From Paraburkholderia sp. CNPSo 3272 (GTDB lineage: Bacteria > Pseudomonadota > Gammaproteobacteria > Burkholderiales > Burkholderiaceae): a DNA stretch of 64,000 nt. The stretch covers positions 1-64,000 of the forward strand of contig NZ_JAMBPQ010000002.1 of the NCBI RefSeq assembly GCF_024206495.1, given 5' to 3'. Both the position numbers and the translations under genes were made by a program. The notes under the pieces are model-generated. The model saw only the letters and a program-made list of their open reading frames with translations. It did no database searches and was not told the DNA's origin. Below, in pieces: positions 26,027 through 35,881 of this stretch (position 1 is its first letter; every line of letters starts with the position of its first letter).

Positions 26027-27430
26027 ATGAACGAACGCGACGACGGCCACGACCTGTTTGGCGACATGACGCACGGGCCGGCCAACGACTCCGGCCCTGA
26101 CGCCGCCCACTCGGCCGCCCACTCAGCCGCCCACCCCGCTGCGCGCCGCAACGCGCCGAAGGCCGAAGCCCGCCGCGCCGAGCCGCAGCCTGATCTGTTC
26201 GGCTTCGCAGCGCCTGCGACGAAGCCAGCCTCCCAGCGCCCCGCCCACGCCGCGCGCGAGAACGACGCCGAATCTGAAGCGCGCGAAGATGCCATACCGC
26301 GCGAAAAACCGCCGAAAAGGGCCGCCCCCAACCCCGACGCCCCGAAACGCCGCGGCCGCGGCGTGCTGCCCGCCGTAGCCACGCAAGACACGCTCGACGT
26401 CGCCGCCGCGCTGCCCGCGAGCGTGCGCCTTGGCACCTCGTCGTGGTCGTTTCCGGGCTGGCGCGGCATCGTCTATGGCGAGGACTACAGCCAGTCTAAG
26501 CTCGCCCGCGACGGCCTCTCGGCCTACGGCGCGCATCCGCTGCTGCGCTCGGTGAGCATCGACCGCTCGTTCTACGCGCCGCTCACCGTCACCGATTACC
26601 TGCGCTACGCGCAGCAGGTGCCGGAGCACTTCCGCTTCATCGTGAAGGCGCCGGCGCTCGTTACCGACGCCAGCGTGCGCGGCGTGCGCGGCGAGCCCGT
26701 TTCCGCGAACCCGTGCTTTCTCAACGCGGAGCTGGCCGCGCGCGAATTCGTGGAGCCGTGCCTCGCGGGCCTGGGCAGCAAGGCCGGCGCGCTCGTGTTC
26801 CAGTTCCCGCCGCTGCCCGATCAGTTATTGGCCGACCCGGCGGCATTCGTCGAGCGGCTGACCGCCTTCCTCGCCGCGCTGCCGCCGCTGCCCCAGTCGA
26901 CCGAGCCTGCCGCAACCGGCGACGGTCCGTGCTACGCCGTCGAGGTTCGCGACGCGATCCTGCTCACACCGCGCTTCGTACGCACGCTGCGCGCCGCGGG
27001 GGTGCGGTACTGCGTCGGCCTGCACGCCCGCATGCCGGACCCGCTGCGCCAGGCCGCCGCGCTCGCACTGATGGACGGCGAGGCCCCGGCCGGGCCGCTG
27101 ATCGTGCGCTGGAGCCTGCACAGCGGCTTCAAGTACGAGCAGGCGAAGGCGCGCTACGAGCCGTTCGACAAACTGGTGGACGAAGATCCGCATACGCGCG
27201 TCACGCTCGCGGAACTGGCCGCGCGCTACGCGATGGCGGGCCAGCCCGTGCTGATCACGACGAACAACAAGGCGGAGGGATCGGCGCCGCTAACCTGCGC
27301 GAAGCTCGCGCGGGCGATTGCGGACGAGATGGAGCGCTTTCGCGGGGAAACGGCGCTGGACGCCGCGCGCGACGCGACGCCGAAAGAAGCGCCGCCCGGC
27401 GCGCAAGCAGAAGAGGAAAAGGAAAACTGA
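26027..27430 (+). CDS. DUF72 (YecE-like) protein with long N-terminal extension
   Basis: A TIM-barrel family of unknown function. The DUF72 domain starts near residue 125 ([16 protein letters not shown]) and includes [34 protein letters not shown] and [12 protein letters not shown]. About 120 residues before it are Ala/Pro/charged, low complexity, containing repeated AHSAAH units, and the last 30 are acidic. ATG 26027 is the first plausible start and has no strong ribosome binding site. No function can be assigned. Confidence 0.88.
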   Translation: MNERDDGHDLFGDMTHGPANDSGPDAAHSAAHSAAHPAARRNAPKAEARRAEPQPDLFGFAAPATKPASQRPAHAARENDAESEAREDAIPREKPPKRAAPNPDAPKRRGRGVLPAVATQDTLDVAAALPASVRLGTSSWSFPGWRGIVYGEDYSQSKLARDGLSAYGAHPLLRSVSIDRSFYAPLTVTDYLRYAQQVPEHFRFIVKAPALVTDASVRGVRGEPVSANPCFLNAELAAREFVEPCLAGLGSKAGALVFQFPPLPDQLLADPAAFVERLTAFLAALPPLPQSTEPAATGDGPCYAVEVRDAILLTPRFVRTLRAAGVRYCVGLHARMPDPLRQAAALALMDGEAPAGPLIVRWSLHSGFKYEQAKARYEPFDKLVDEDPHTRVTLAELAARYAMAGQPVLITTNNKAEGSAPLTCAKLARAIADEMERFRGETALDAARDATPKEAPPGAQAEEEKEN

Positions 27431-27440
27431 AGCGCGCAAT

Positions 27441-27503
27441 GGCATCAAAACCGGGCATCAAAACCGGCATCCAACCCGGCATCAAAACCGGGCATCGAAA
27501 GCA
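27441..27503. repeat. Tandem 12-13-nt repeat
   Basis: Five imperfect copies of GGCATCAAAACC in a row just after the DUF72 stop. One frame reads as KPGIKTGIQPGIKTG, but there is no good ribosome binding site and it runs into antisense msrA, so I do not call a gene. Confidence 0.7.
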
Positions 27504-27536
27504 GGTATCGAAACCGCCCGCGCGCCTCCCGCAGAC

Positions 27537-28085
27537 TTATTCAGCCTTGAGCCGGTGCGCGAACTTCTGGCGGAACTTCGCGACCTTCGGCGCCACGACG
27601 AACGAGCAATAGCCCTGGTTTGGGTGCTGCGCGAAGTAGTTCTGGTGATACGCCTCGGCGGGAAAATAGTTGCCGTCGAGCGGTAGCACCTGGGTGACGA
27701 TCTTGCCGTCGTAGACGCCTTCTGCGGCCAGCTCGCGAATCGCCTGCTCAGCCGTCTCGCGCTGCGCCTCGGAGTGCGTGAAGATCGCCGAGCGGTACTG
27801 TGTGCCCACGTCGTTGCCCTGGCGGTTCAGCTGCGTGGGGTCGTGAATCGCGAAAAAGATGTCGAGAATCTCGCGATACGTGATCCTGGCGGGATCGAAC
27901 TCCACCTTCACGACCTCGGCGTGGCCGGTGTCGCCGTCGCAGACCTGCTCATAGCTTGGGTTTGTCACGTGGCCGCCCGCGTAGCCCGACTCCACCGCGT
28001 TCACCCCCTCCACGCGCAGGTACACCGCCTCCAGGCACCAGAAGCATCCGCCGCCCAGGGTGGCCGTTTCGACTGTCTGACTCAT
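27537..28085 (-). CDS. msrA: Peptide methionine-S-sulfoxide reductase MsrA
   Basis: Repairs methionine-S-sulfoxide in proteins. The catalytic cysteine is in GGGCFWCLEAV, followed by GYAGGHVTNPSYEQVCDGDTG and DPTQLNRQGNDVGTQYRSA. At 182 residues it has family length. The C terminus (NQGYCSFVV) holds a possible resolving cysteine. ATG 28085 follows AAGGAGCAAACAGC; the upstream in-frame extension is dropped. Divergent from the flavin reductase. Confidence 0.96.
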   Translation of the reverse strand: MSQTVETATLGGGCFWCLEAVYLRVEGVNAVESGYAGGHVTNPSYEQVCDGDTGHAEVVKVEFDPARITYREILDIFFAIHDPTQLNRQGNDVGTQYRSAIFTHSEAQRETAEQAIRELAAEGVYDGKIVTQVLPLDGNYFPAEAYHQNYFAQHPNQGYCSFVVAPKVAKFRQKFAHRLKAE

Positions 28086-28188
28086 GCTGTTTGCTCCTTT
28101 GATCGTGACTGCGGACGCCATCGCGGACCTCACTGCGGACACCACTGCGCGGTGCCCCACGCGACCCGCCATCCGCCGCTTCCGCTAA

Positions 28189-28201
28189 AATTGTGACAAT
28201 T
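28189..28201. promoter_or_regulatory. Palindrome overlapping probable promoter
   Basis: AATTGT-G-ACAATT in the msrA/flavin reductase divergent gap. It overlaps TAAAAT (28186-28191), a reasonable -10 for the plus-strand gene, so a repressor site is plausible. Confidence 0.35.
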
Positions 28202-28277
28202 CGCCGAATTTCCACATGACGTTGATCCCGATTTCTGCTCCCGCCGCCACGCGCGCGGCCCGTGAAGGCCTGCACCG

Positions 28278-28790
28278 ATGACCCGCCGCGCCAGCCCGCC
28301 CAATTTCGACGACGGCGCATTCCGCCGCGCGCTTGGCCAGTTCGCCACCGGCGTGACCGTGATCACGACGCGCGCGCCCGACGGCACGCTCATCGGCATC
28401 ACGGCCAGCTCGTTCAACTCGGTCTCGCTCAATCCGCCGCTCGTGCTGTGGAGCCTCGCCACGCGCTCGGCGTCCATGCCCGTCTTCCGCTCGAACAGCC
28501 ATTATGTGATCAATGTGCTCGCCGCGTCGCAGCTCGACCTGTGCAAGCGCTTTGCGACCGTGAAGGGCGACCGTTTCGAGGGCGTCTCGCACGCGGCCAG
28601 CGACACCGGAATGCCCGTGCTGAACGGCGCGATCGCGTGGTTCGAGTGCCACAACCGCAGCCGCTACGACGAGGGCGATCACGTGATTTTCGTCGGGGAA
28701 GTGGAACGCTGCGGCGTGCGCGAGGACGGCACCGACGCTTCGCCGCTCGTGTTCCACGGCGGCGCGTTCCACCAGCTCCAGTCGCTCTGA
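28278..28790 (+). CDS. Flavin reductase domain protein
   Basis: 170 residues of the FMN-binding split-barrel family: FRRALGQFATGVTVITTRAP, GITASSFNSVSLNPPLVLWS, YVINVLAASQ and GDHVIFVGEVE. Such proteins supply reduced flavin to two-component monooxygenases (HpaC-like). No oxygenase partner is adjacent, so the partner is unknown. ATG 28278; convergent with kynR. Confidence 0.9.
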   Translation: MTRRASPPNFDDGAFRRALGQFATGVTVITTRAPDGTLIGITASSFNSVSLNPPLVLWSLATRSASMPVFRSNSHYVINVLAASQLDLCKRFATVKGDRFEGVSHAASDTGMPVLNGAIAWFECHNRSRYDEGDHVIFVGEVERCGVREDGTDASPLVFHGGAFHQLQSL

Positions 28791-28821
28791 CCCGGCCGGG
28801 CGCGCGCCACGTCGTTCGAAT

Positions 28822-29328
28822 TTATGCCGGCGCGCTCTTGGGCTCGCGCTGCGCGATCAGGTCCACCGGCACGCCCGCTTCCACCTTGAGCGTCCTGAGC
28901 ACGATGTTCGAGCGGATGTCCATCACTCCCGGCGCCTTGTACAGCTTGTTGAGCACGAAGTCCGAGTAGTGCTTGAGGTTGTGCGCGAGCACGCGCAGCA
29001 GGTAGTGCGTCTCGCCCGTCACCACATACGCCCCCACCACCTCCGGCCAGTCGCGCAGCGCCGTGACGAAGCGCTCGTGCCAGCTCTCCTGGTCGTTGCG
29101 CATCGACACCTGCACGAACGCCTCCATCTCGAAGCCGAGAATCTCCCGGTTCAGACTCGCGCGGTAGCGCTCCACCACGCCCTGCTCCTCGAGCAGCCGC
29201 AAACGGCGCAGGCACGCCGATGGCGAAAGCGAAATGCGCTCCGCCAGATCGAGATTGCTGATCCGCCCCTCGTTCTGCAGCACGGCGAGAATACGGCAAT
29301 CGGTAGCATCAAGCGAGATTGCGTTCAT
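28822..29328 (-). CDS. kynR: Lrp/AsnC-family regulator of the kynurenine operon
   Basis: 168 residues with an N-terminal helix-turn-helix (RISNLDLAERISLSPSACLR) and a C-terminal ligand-binding domain (GAYVVTGETHYLLRVLA). It is divergent from kynBUA, the arrangement of KynR in Pseudomonas and Burkholderia, where it senses kynurenine and activates the operon. The regulatory role here is inferred from position and family. ATG 29328. Confidence 0.9.
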   Translation of the reverse strand: MNAISLDATDCRILAVLQNEGRISNLDLAERISLSPSACLRRLRLLEEQGVVERYRASLNREILGFEMEAFVQVSMRNDQESWHERFVTALRDWPEVVGAYVVTGETHYLLRVLAHNLKHYSDFVLNKLYKAPGVMDIRSNIVLRTLKVEAGVPVDLIAQREPKSAPA

Positions 29329-29502
29329 ATTTGGTCTCCATTCCCGTCTTGAGACAAATTATGTGCCAACAACCGCAATTTGCGGCGTTTTTTTGCAAGC
29401 ACATTTCACGCGGGGTTGCCTATCATTCGAAGCATCAGCCTTGCATGGGGCCGCAATAAGTGCGGCCGACAGGAGACAACGCAAACGCAAGACGCCACTG
29501 AC
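29329..29502. promoter_or_regulatory. kynR-kynB divergent control region
   Basis: 174 bases. It contains CCGCAA-T-TTGCGG (29373-29385), followed shortly by seven T, nested inside an outer inverted repeat ATGTGC (29361-29366) / GCACAT (29399-29404). These are candidate sites for an Lrp-type multimer. The stem is too short for a convincing terminator. AGGAGA lies upstream of kynB. Confidence 0.45.
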
Positions 29503-30147
29503 ATGACCCAGATCAAAGACATTTCCCCGCCGATTCATCCCGAAACGCCCGTCTGGCCCGGCGATACGCGCGTTGGCGTCGAGCGCGTGTGGCGCATGGA
29601 GGCGGGCTCGCCGGTCAACGTCGCGCGCGTGACGCTGTCGCCGCACACCGGCGCGCACACCGACGCCCCGCTGCACTACGACGCCCAAGGCGCGCCGATC
29701 GGCGAGGTGCCGCTCGACACGTATATCGGCGCGTGCCGCGTGATTCATTGCGTGGGCGCCGCGCCGCTCGTGCTGCCCGAACACGTGGAAGGCGCGCTGC
29801 CCGGCATCCCGCCGCGCGTGCTGCTGCGTACCTACGCGCACGCGCCGCAGGACCGCTGGGACAGCAAGTTCTGCGCCGTCGCGCCGGCAACGATCGATCT
29901 GCTCGCCGCGCACGGCGTGCGTCTCATCGGCATCGACACGCCTTCGCTCGACCCGCAGGAATCGAAGACGATGGACGCGCATCACCGCATCCGCGCACAT
30001 GGCATGGCGATCCTCGAAGGCGTCGTGCTCGACGCCATCGCGCCCGGCGACTACGAACTCATTGCACTGCCGCTGAAGTTCGCGACGCTCGACGCCAGCC
30101 CCGTGCGCGCCGTGCTACGCGAACTGCCTGCGGCCGCCGACAACTGA
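29503..30147 (+). CDS. kynB: Kynurenine formamidase
   Basis: Hydrolyses N-formylkynurenine to kynurenine and formate, the second step of tryptophan breakdown to anthranilate. 214 residues with [16 protein letters not shown] at the start and the metal-binding [13 protein letters not shown] motif of the cyclase/KynB family. ATG 29503 has AGGAGA upstream at a longer distance; the in-frame extension from 29380 crosses the control region. First gene of kynBUA. Confidence 0.96.
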   Translation: MTQIKDISPPIHPETPVWPGDTRVGVERVWRMEAGSPVNVARVTLSPHTGAHTDAPLHYDAQGAPIGEVPLDTYIGACRVIHCVGAAPLVLPEHVEGALPGIPPRVLLRTYAHAPQDRWDSKFCAVAPATIDLLAAHGVRLIGIDTPSLDPQESKTMDAHHRIRAHGMAILEGVVLDAIAPGDYELIALPLKFATLDASPVRAVLRELPAAADN

Positions 30148-30181
30148 ACCCCCTCAATTAGCCAGACACAGAAACGTAGAC

Positions 30182-31432
30182 ATGAACGACCGCAACGAAG
30201 CCCTGGCAGCCGATCGCGCCGATCCGCTCGCCGCCCTGCGCGAGCAATTCACGCTCGCGGCCGGCACCATCTATCTCGACGGCAACTCGCTCGGTGTGCC
30301 GCCTTCGGCGTCGGCGGCGCGCGCGCAGGCCGTGATCGGCGGCGAATGGGGCGAAGGCCTCATCCGCAGCTGGAACACGGCGGGCTGGTTCGCCATGCCC
30401 AGGCGTCTGGGCAACAAGCTCGCGAAGCTGATCGGCGCGGCCGACGACGAAGTCGTCATCACCGACACCATCTCGATCAATCTCTTCAAGGCGCTCTCCG
30501 CCGCGCTGCGCGTGCAGAACGCGCGCGACCCGAAGCGTCGCGTGATCGTCTCGGAGCGCTCCAACTTTCCGAGCGACCTGTACATTGCGCAAGGGCTCAT
30601 CGAGCAGCTAGACCGCGGCTATGAACTGCGCCTCGTCGACGATCCCTCCGAGTTGCGCGGCGCGATCCGCGAAGACGTGGCCGTCGCGATGATCACGCAC
30701 GTGAACTACCGCACGGGCGAGATGCACGACATGCGCGCGCTCACCGACCATATTCACGCGCAGGGCGCGCTCGCGCTGTGGGATCTCGCACACTCGGCGG
30801 GCGCCGTGCCCGTGGACCTGAACGGCGCGAACGCCGACTACGCCGTGGGCTGCACGTACAAGTACCTGAATGGCGGCCCCGGTTCGCCCGGTTTCGTGTG
30901 GGTGCCCAAGCGCCATCAGGATGCGTTCTCGCAGCCGCTCTCGGGCTGGTGGGGCCACAAGTCGCCGTTCGAGATGAACCCTGTCTATCGTCCGGACAAC
31001 GGCATCGGCCGTTTTCTCTGCGGCACGCAGCCGATCGTCTCGATGGCGCTCGTCGAATGCGGTCTCGACGTGTTCCTGCAAACCGACATGCAGGCGATCC
31101 GCCGCAAGTCGCTCGCGCTCACCGACCTCTTCATCGAACTGGTGGAGACGCGCTGCGAGGAATACGGCCTCACACTCGTCACGCCGCGCGCTCATGCGGA
31201 GCGCGGCTCGCACGTGAGCTTCGAGCACCCGCACGGCTATGAGGTGATGCAGGCGTTGATCGCGCGCGGCGTGATCGGCGACTATCGCGAGCCGCGCGTG
31301 CTGCGCTTCGGCTTCACGCCGCTGTATCTGCGTTACGTCGACGTGTGGGACGCCGTCGAGACGCTGCGCGAGGTGCTTGCCACCGAGTCCTGGCGCAAGC
31401 CCGAATTCGCCGAGCGCGGCGCGGTGACCTGA
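30182..31432 (+). CDS. kynU: Kynureninase
   Basis: PLP enzyme cleaving kynurenine to anthranilate and alanine. 416 residues with [11 protein letters not shown] near the N terminus, [13 protein letters not shown] binding PLP, and K227 in the Schiff-base motif [15 protein letters not shown]. The start at 30182 lies 34 bases after kynB and has a weak ribosome binding site. Co-transcribed with kynB and kynA. Confidence 0.97.
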   Translation: MNDRNEALAADRADPLAALREQFTLAAGTIYLDGNSLGVPPSASAARAQAVIGGEWGEGLIRSWNTAGWFAMPRRLGNKLAKLIGAADDEVVITDTISINLFKALSAALRVQNARDPKRRVIVSERSNFPSDLYIAQGLIEQLDRGYELRLVDDPSELRGAIREDVAVAMITHVNYRTGEMHDMRALTDHIHAQGALALWDLAHSAGAVPVDLNGANADYAVGCTYKYLNGGPGSPGFVWVPKRHQDAFSQPLSGWWGHKSPFEMNPVYRPDNGIGRFLCGTQPIVSMALVECGLDVFLQTDMQAIRRKSLALTDLFIELVETRCEEYGLTLVTPRAHAERGSHVSFEHPHGYEVMQALIARGVIGDYREPRVLRFGFTPLYLRYVDVWDAVETLREVLATESWRKPEFAERGAVT

Positions 31433-31442
31433 GGAGCGGCAG

Positions 31443-32405
31443 ATGAACGATCACATGCAAATCCCGGGCATGCCCGACGCGGGTGAAACCACGAGTGAGA
31501 CCCACGGCGCCGCACGTGGCGGCTGCCCGTTCGGGCACGGCGCCGCCGCGCCCGCGCCGGCTGCACAAGCGCCTGAGGTACAAGGCGAAGGCTGGCACGA
31601 CGCACAGCTCGACTTCTCGAAGTCGATGAGCTACGGCGACTACCTCGCGCTCGACGCCGTGCTGGGTGCGCAGCATCCGCTCTCGCCCGACCACAACGAG
31701 ATGCTGTTCATCGTGCAGCATCAAACGAGCGAGCTGTGGATGAAGCTCGCGCTCTACGAGCTGCGCGCAGCGCTCGCCAACGTGCACCGCGACGCGCTGC
31801 CGCCCGCGTTCAAGCAACTCGCGCGCGTCTCGCGGATCATGGAGCAGCTCGTACAGGCGTGGAGCGTTCTCTCGACGCTCACGCCCTCCGAATACACGGC
31901 CATGCGGCCGTATCTCGGTGCGTCGTCGGGCTTCCAGTCGTATCAATATCGGCAGATCGAGTTCCTGCTCGGCAACAAGAACGTGCAGATGCTCAAGCCG
32001 CACGAGCATCGGGGCGAGATTTTCGAGCAGGTGAAAGCGACGCTCGAAGCGCCCTCGTTCTACGACGAAGTCATTCGCCTGCTCGCGCGGCGCGGCTTTG
32101 CGATCGCGCCCGAGCGGCTGAACCGCGACTGGACCCTGCCGACCGAACATGACGCCACGGTCGAGGCGGCGTGGCTAGAGGTGTACCGCAATCCTTCGGA
32201 GTACTGGGATTTGTACGAGATGGCCGAAGAACTCGTCGATCTCGAAGACGCGTTCCGTCAATGGCGTTTCCGCCACGTGACGACGGTCGAGCGCATCATC
32301 GGCTTCAAGCAGGGCACGGGCGGCACGAATGGCGCGCCGTATCTGCGCAAGATGCTCGATGTCGTGCTGTTTCCCGAGCTGTGGCACGTGCGCACGGTGC
32401 TGTAA
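31443..32405 (+). CDS. kynA: Tryptophan 2,3-dioxygenase
   Basis: Haem dioxygenase that opens tryptophan to N-formylkynurenine, the first pathway step. 320 residues: HQTSELWMK with the substrate-contact H93, [17 protein letters not shown], axial haem ligand H278 in [11 protein letters not shown], and [11 protein letters not shown]. The N-terminal extension of about 50 residues is Ala/Pro/Gly-rich and contains GGCPFGHG, a Cys-Pro pair (C28-P29) also recalled in Burkholderia homologues. GAGGAGCGGCAG precedes ATG 31443; the kynU stop is ten bases upstream. Confidence 0.97.
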   Translation: MNDHMQIPGMPDAGETTSETHGAARGGCPFGHGAAAPAPAAQAPEVQGEGWHDAQLDFSKSMSYGDYLALDAVLGAQHPLSPDHNEMLFIVQHQTSELWMKLALYELRAALANVHRDALPPAFKQLARVSRIMEQLVQAWSVLSTLTPSEYTAMRPYLGASSGFQSYQYRQIEFLLGNKNVQMLKPHEHRGEIFEQVKATLEAPSFYDEVIRLLARRGFAIAPERLNRDWTLPTEHDATVEAAWLEVYRNPSEYWDLYEMAEELVDLEDAFRQWRFRHVTTVERIIGFKQGTGGTNGAPYLRKMLDVVLFPELWHVRTVL

Positions 32406-32428
32406 CGCAAACCGCTGCGCCCAAAAGC

Positions 32429-32461
32429 AAAAATGCCCGCCAATCGATGGCGGGCATTTTT
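32429..32461. terminator. Bidirectional terminator, kynA / purM
   Basis: Perfect 14-bp stem AAAAATGCCCGCCA-ATCGA-TGGCGGGCATTTTT between convergent genes, with a T tract in both directions. Confidence 0.93.
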
Positions 32462-32483
32462 TTCGCGGCAACGCGCGCGAGGC

Positions 32484-33557
32484 TTAGACCACCACGGTCT
32501 GCGCTTCGCCTTCCTTGCTTTCGCGCACCACACCGATCTTCCACACCTGTTCGCCCGCTGCGGCCAACAGGGAAGCCGCCGCATCGGCTTGATCCGCCGC
32601 CACGACCACGGCCATGCCGATGCCGCAGTTGAACACGCGGTGCATTTCCGCATCGGCCACGCCGCCGTGCTTCTGCAGCCACGTGAAGAGCGGCGGCAGC
32701 GGCCATGCCGCGTGGTTCAGTTCGGCCGTCAGGCCTTCGCGCAGCACGCGCGGAATGTTCTCGACGAGGCCGCCGCCGGTGATGTGCGCCATGCCCTTCA
32801 CCGTGATGGTTTCCATCAGCTTGAGCAGCGGCTTCACGTAGATGCGCGTGGGCGCCATCAGCGCGTCGGCGAGCGAGCGGCCGTCGAAGTCGGCGGCGAG
32901 GTCCGGCTGCGCGCGCTCGATGATCTTGCGCACGAGCGAGAAGCCGTTCGAGTGAATGCCGCTCGAGGCGAGACCCAGCACCACGTCGCCCGGGGCGATC
33001 GTGCTGCCGTCGATGATCTTGCTCTTTTCGACTGCGCCAACCGCGAAGCCGGCGAGATCGTATTCGCCGTCGGGGTACATGCCCGGCATTTCGGCCGTTT
33101 CACCGCCGATCAGCGCGCAGCCCGACAGCTCGCAGCCTTGCGCGATGCCCTTCACGACCGTGGCCGCCGTGTCGACATCCAGCTTGCCGCAAGCGAAGTA
33201 GTCGAGGAAGAACAGCGGCTCGGCGCCTTGCACGAGGATGTCGTTCACGCTCATCGCGACGAGATCCTGGCCGACCGTGTCGTGTTTGTTCAGATGAAAC
33301 GCGAGGCGCAGCTTGGTGCCCACGCCGTCGGTGCCCGAAACGAGCACGGGCTCCTTGTACCTCTTCGGCACTTCGAAAAGCGCGCCGAATCCGCCGATGC
33401 CGCCCATCACGCCTTCGCGCAGGGTCTTCTTCGCAAACGGCTTGATGCGATCGACGAGCGCGTCGCCCGCGACCATGTCGACGCCAGCATCGGCGTAGGA
33501 GAGGCCTTGGTCCTGCGACTGTGCCTGATTAGCGGGGCCGGATTTCGGTTGATTCAT
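32484..33557 (-). CDS. purM: Phosphoribosylformylglycinamidine cyclo-ligase (AIR synthetase)
   Basis: ATP-dependent ring closure to AIR, step five of purine synthesis. 357 residues: [63 protein letters not shown] and [13 protein letters not shown] are all PurM signatures. ATG 33557. A TTAAAAT element on the minus strand at 33594-33588 is a likely -10, giving a short leader. Confidence 0.97.
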   Translation of the reverse strand: MNQPKSGPANQAQSQDQGLSYADAGVDMVAGDALVDRIKPFAKKTLREGVMGGIGGFGALFEVPKRYKEPVLVSGTDGVGTKLRLAFHLNKHDTVGQDLVAMSVNDILVQGAEPLFFLDYFACGKLDVDTAATVVKGIAQGCELSGCALIGGETAEMPGMYPDGEYDLAGFAVGAVEKSKIIDGSTIAPGDVVLGLASSGIHSNGFSLVRKIIERAQPDLAADFDGRSLADALMAPTRIYVKPLLKLMETITVKGMAHITGGGLVENIPRVLREGLTAELNHAAWPLPPLFTWLQKHGGVADAEMHRVFNCGIGMAVVVAADQADAAASLLAAAGEQVWKIGVVRESKEGEAQTVVV

Positions 33558-33578
33558 GGGGAAGCGCCAGAAGGTCGG

Positions 33579-33594
33579 TAAAATGCGATTTTAA
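33579..33594. promoter_or_regulatory. Dyad -10 region between purM and hda
   Basis: TAAAAT (plus, 33579-33584) and TTAAAAT (minus, 33594-33588) form an imperfect dyad centred on GCG. It can serve as a -10 for purM; the hda start is 250 bases away, and the remainder of that gap shows nothing else recognisable. Confidence 0.4.
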
Positions 33595-33842
33595 CCGATT
33601 GACGGCGCCTCGCCGCCGCGGGTGGAGCGAGATCTGGAACGCGCCTCGCCTGGCGCCCCACAACCGGAAACCGAGTTTTGCCGCACAACAAACCGTATTT
33701 CGCACCGTACCGGCGTCGGGCCGTAATCTGGACCGGGATCGCGCTCGCCCTCGGCAACGTGCTGCGGCGTCCGCGGCCCAGTGATCTCCGCGATTCTCAC
33801 GAGAGCACGCTTTACTAGAACCGACTTTCGTCCAGACACACC

Positions 33843-35183
33843 GTGCAGCGACAGTTAACGCTCGATCTCGGCACCCCGCCGCCATCGACCTTCGACAACT
33901 TCCATATCGGCGCCAACGCCGAGCTGGTCGCGCGCCTGCGCGGTCTGGACGCGGCGCTCATGGCGGGCCCGATCGCCGATCGCACGTTCTATGTCTGGGG
34001 CGAGCCCGGCAACGGGCGCAGCCATCTGCTGCACGCGCTCGCCGACGAAGCGCCGCCGGGCCACGTGCGCTATCTGGGTCCGCAAAGCGCGCTCGCGGCG
34101 TTCACGTTCGATCCGCGCGTGACGATCTACGCAGTGGACGACTGCGATTCGCTCTCGGGCGCCCAGCAGATCGCGCTCTTCAACCTGTTCAACGAGGTGC
34201 GCTCGTACCCCGCCTGCGCGCTCGTCGCGACGGGCAACGCGCCGCCCATGGGTCTGGCCGTGCGGGAGGATCTGCGCACGCGCCTCGGCTGGGGCCTCGT
34301 GTTCCACCTTGCGCCGCTCTCCGACGAAGGCAAGGCGGCCATCCTCAAGCTCGCGGCGCGCGAGCGCGGCATTGCGCTCGCCGACGACGTGCCCGCCTAC
34401 CTGCTCACGCATTTCCGGCGCGACATGCCGAGCCTGATGGGCTTGCTCGACGCCCTCGACCGCTTTTCGCTCGAACAGAAGCGCGCGGTGACGCTGCCGC
34501 TGTTGCGCGCGATGCTCGCAAAGGACGTGGGCGATCTGGTGAGCGTCGCGAGCGCATTGCCGACGGACGAAGAATTGTCCGCCGAAGAGCCGGCAGAAAC
34601 GGACGACGCGAGTGACGCGCGCGAAGATGAGCCCAGCGGCAACGCGGTGGCCCCCACGCCATCCGCAGAAGGCGAGGAGCCGTCGCTCTTCCCCAGCGAG
34701 CCGGAAGCCCCCGCCGCCGGGCCCGACAACGCGCAGCCCTACGAGGCGCCGAAGCCACCGGCCTTGCAGGCGCGCCCGCAGGCGAACGTGCCGTTCGACA
34801 AGCCGACCGACAACGTCGAGGGCGAATTGGGGGCCAAATATCGTCACGTCGTCCACAAGGAGCTGGGCACCGACCTCAAGGGCGAAGTCGAGGCCGACGT
34901 CAGCAACGAGATGACCGGCGAGCTGCGCGGCGACCTCGATCCGCCGGCCGGCACCGCCGCACCCGAGGCGCAGACAGGCGAGAGGCCGGGACTGCCACCG
35001 TCAACGCCCACGCCCGATACGTCGGATACGCCCAATACGTCGGATACGTCGGTTACGTCGCCATCGCAAGAGAACAACGCGCCCGCGCAGAACGACGCGC
35101 CTGCAGGCCCCGAATCCCCCGCGGACCCCGCCGCGCCCGCGCCGCCCGCCGGCGGCGGCAACGGCGTCTCCCGCTTCAAGTAA
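33843..35183 (+). CDS. hda: DnaA regulatory inactivator Hda with long disordered tail
   Basis: AAA+ protein that, with the DNA-loaded beta clamp, stimulates DnaA-ATP hydrolysis after initiation. The clamp-binding motif QLTLDL is at residues 4-9, GEPGNGRSHLL (GRS instead of GKS, as in E. coli Hda) near 53-63, and the core ends near residue 230. The remaining roughly 210 residues are acidic, Pro/Ala/Thr-rich and predicted disordered, including DTSDTPNTSDTSVTS. E. coli Hda has no such tail. The start is GTG 33843, which preserves the clamp motif; no other start fits. Next gene 11 bases downstream. Confidence 0.93.
   Translation: MQRQLTLDLGTPPPSTFDNFHIGANAELVARLRGLDAALMAGPIADRTFYVWGEPGNGRSHLLHALADEAPPGHVRYLGPQSALAAFTFDPRVTIYAVDDCDSLSGAQQIALFNLFNEVRSYPACALVATGNAPPMGLAVREDLRTRLGWGLVFHLAPLSDEGKAAILKLAARERGIALADDVPAYLLTHFRRDMPSLMGLLDALDRFSLEQKRAVTLPLLRAMLAKDVGDLVSVASALPTDEELSAEEPAETDDASDAREDEPSGNAVAPTPSAEGEEPSLFPSEPEAPAAGPDNAQPYEAPKPPALQARPQANVPFDKPTDNVEGELGAKYRHVVHKELGTDLKGEVEADVSNEMTGELRGDLDPPAGTAAPEAQTGERPGLPPSTPTPDTSDTPNTSDTSVTSPSQENNAPAQNDAPAGPESPADPAAPAPPAGGGNGVSRFK
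35016..35060 (+). repeat. 9-nt in-frame repeats in the hda tail
   Basis: Repeats of GATACGTCG or close variants encode successive (D/N/V)-T-(S/P) tripeptides. The period is a multiple of three, so copy-number change keeps the frame. Confidence 0.7.
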
Positions 35184-35194
35184 AATGAGCGCCC

Positions 35195-35881
35195 ATGGCT
35201 AACCTTGCACTTTTTGATCTCGATCACACGCTGATCCCCACCGACAGCGACCACGAATGGGGCCGCTTCATGGTGAGGCTCGGCATTGTCGACGGCGAGC
35301 GCTTCGCGCAGCAAAACGACCGCTTCTATGCCGACTACAAGGCCGGCAAGCTCGACATCCACGCGTACCTCGTCGCCATGCTCACGCCGCTCGCGAAATA
35401 TTCGCGCGCGCAGTTGACGCAGTGGCACGACCAGTACATGCACGAGGTGATCAAGCCGACCATCCTGCCGAGCGCGGTCGAGCTCGTGAAAAAGCACAAG
35501 GAAGCGGGCGATCTCTGCTGCGTGGTCACGGCCACCAACGAGTTCATCACGGCGCCCATCGCCGAGGTGTTCGGTGTGGACAAGCTGATCGCGTGCGAAG
35601 TCGAAACCGTGGACGGCCATCCGGCCTCGGCCTTCACCGGCCGCCCGATGGGCACGCCCAGCTACCGCGAAGGCAAGATCGTGCGCGTCGAGCAATGGCT
35701 CGCCTCGCTCGGCAAGCACTTTTCGGACTTCGAGCACAGCTACTTCTACAGCGACTCGCACAACGACATTCCGCTGCTCGAAAAAGTCACCGACCCGATC
35801 GCCACCAACCCCGACGACACCCTGCGCGCTCACGCGCAACAAGCGGGCTGGCGCATTCTCGATTTGTTCCAAGCCCAGTGA
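35195..35881 (+). CDS. HAD-IB family phosphatase (SerB-like)
   Basis: 228-residue cytoplasmic hydrolase with all HAD motifs: DLDHTLI (nucleophile and acid Asp), VVTATNEFITAP (motif II), a lysine in YREGKIVR (motif III), and YSDSHNDIPLLE (motif IV). It belongs to the subfamily that includes phosphoserine phosphatase and CicA; the substrate is unknown. It overlaps pcnB by four bases (GTGA) and follows hda by 11, so these are one operon. Confidence 0.92.
   Translation: MANLALFDLDHTLIPTDSDHEWGRFMVRLGIVDGERFAQQNDRFYADYKAGKLDIHAYLVAMLTPLAKYSRAQLTQWHDQYMHEVIKPTILPSAVELVKKHKEAGDLCCVVTATNEFITAPIAEVFGVDKLIACEVETVDGHPASAFTGRPMGTPSYREGKIVRVEQWLASLGKHFSDFEHSYFYSDSHNDIPLLEKVTDPIATNPDDTLRAHAQQAGWRILDLFQAQ

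Noticed and set aside
27439..27612. Small ORF (starting MASKPGIKTG) after the DUF72 gene
   Set aside because: Built from a tandem repeat, no ribosome binding site, and its second half is the antisense of msrA.
29369..29394. Terminator-like hairpin with T run upstream of kynB
   Set aside because: The stem is at most five base pairs with a three-base loop and the T run is offset, so an operator is more likely than a terminator.
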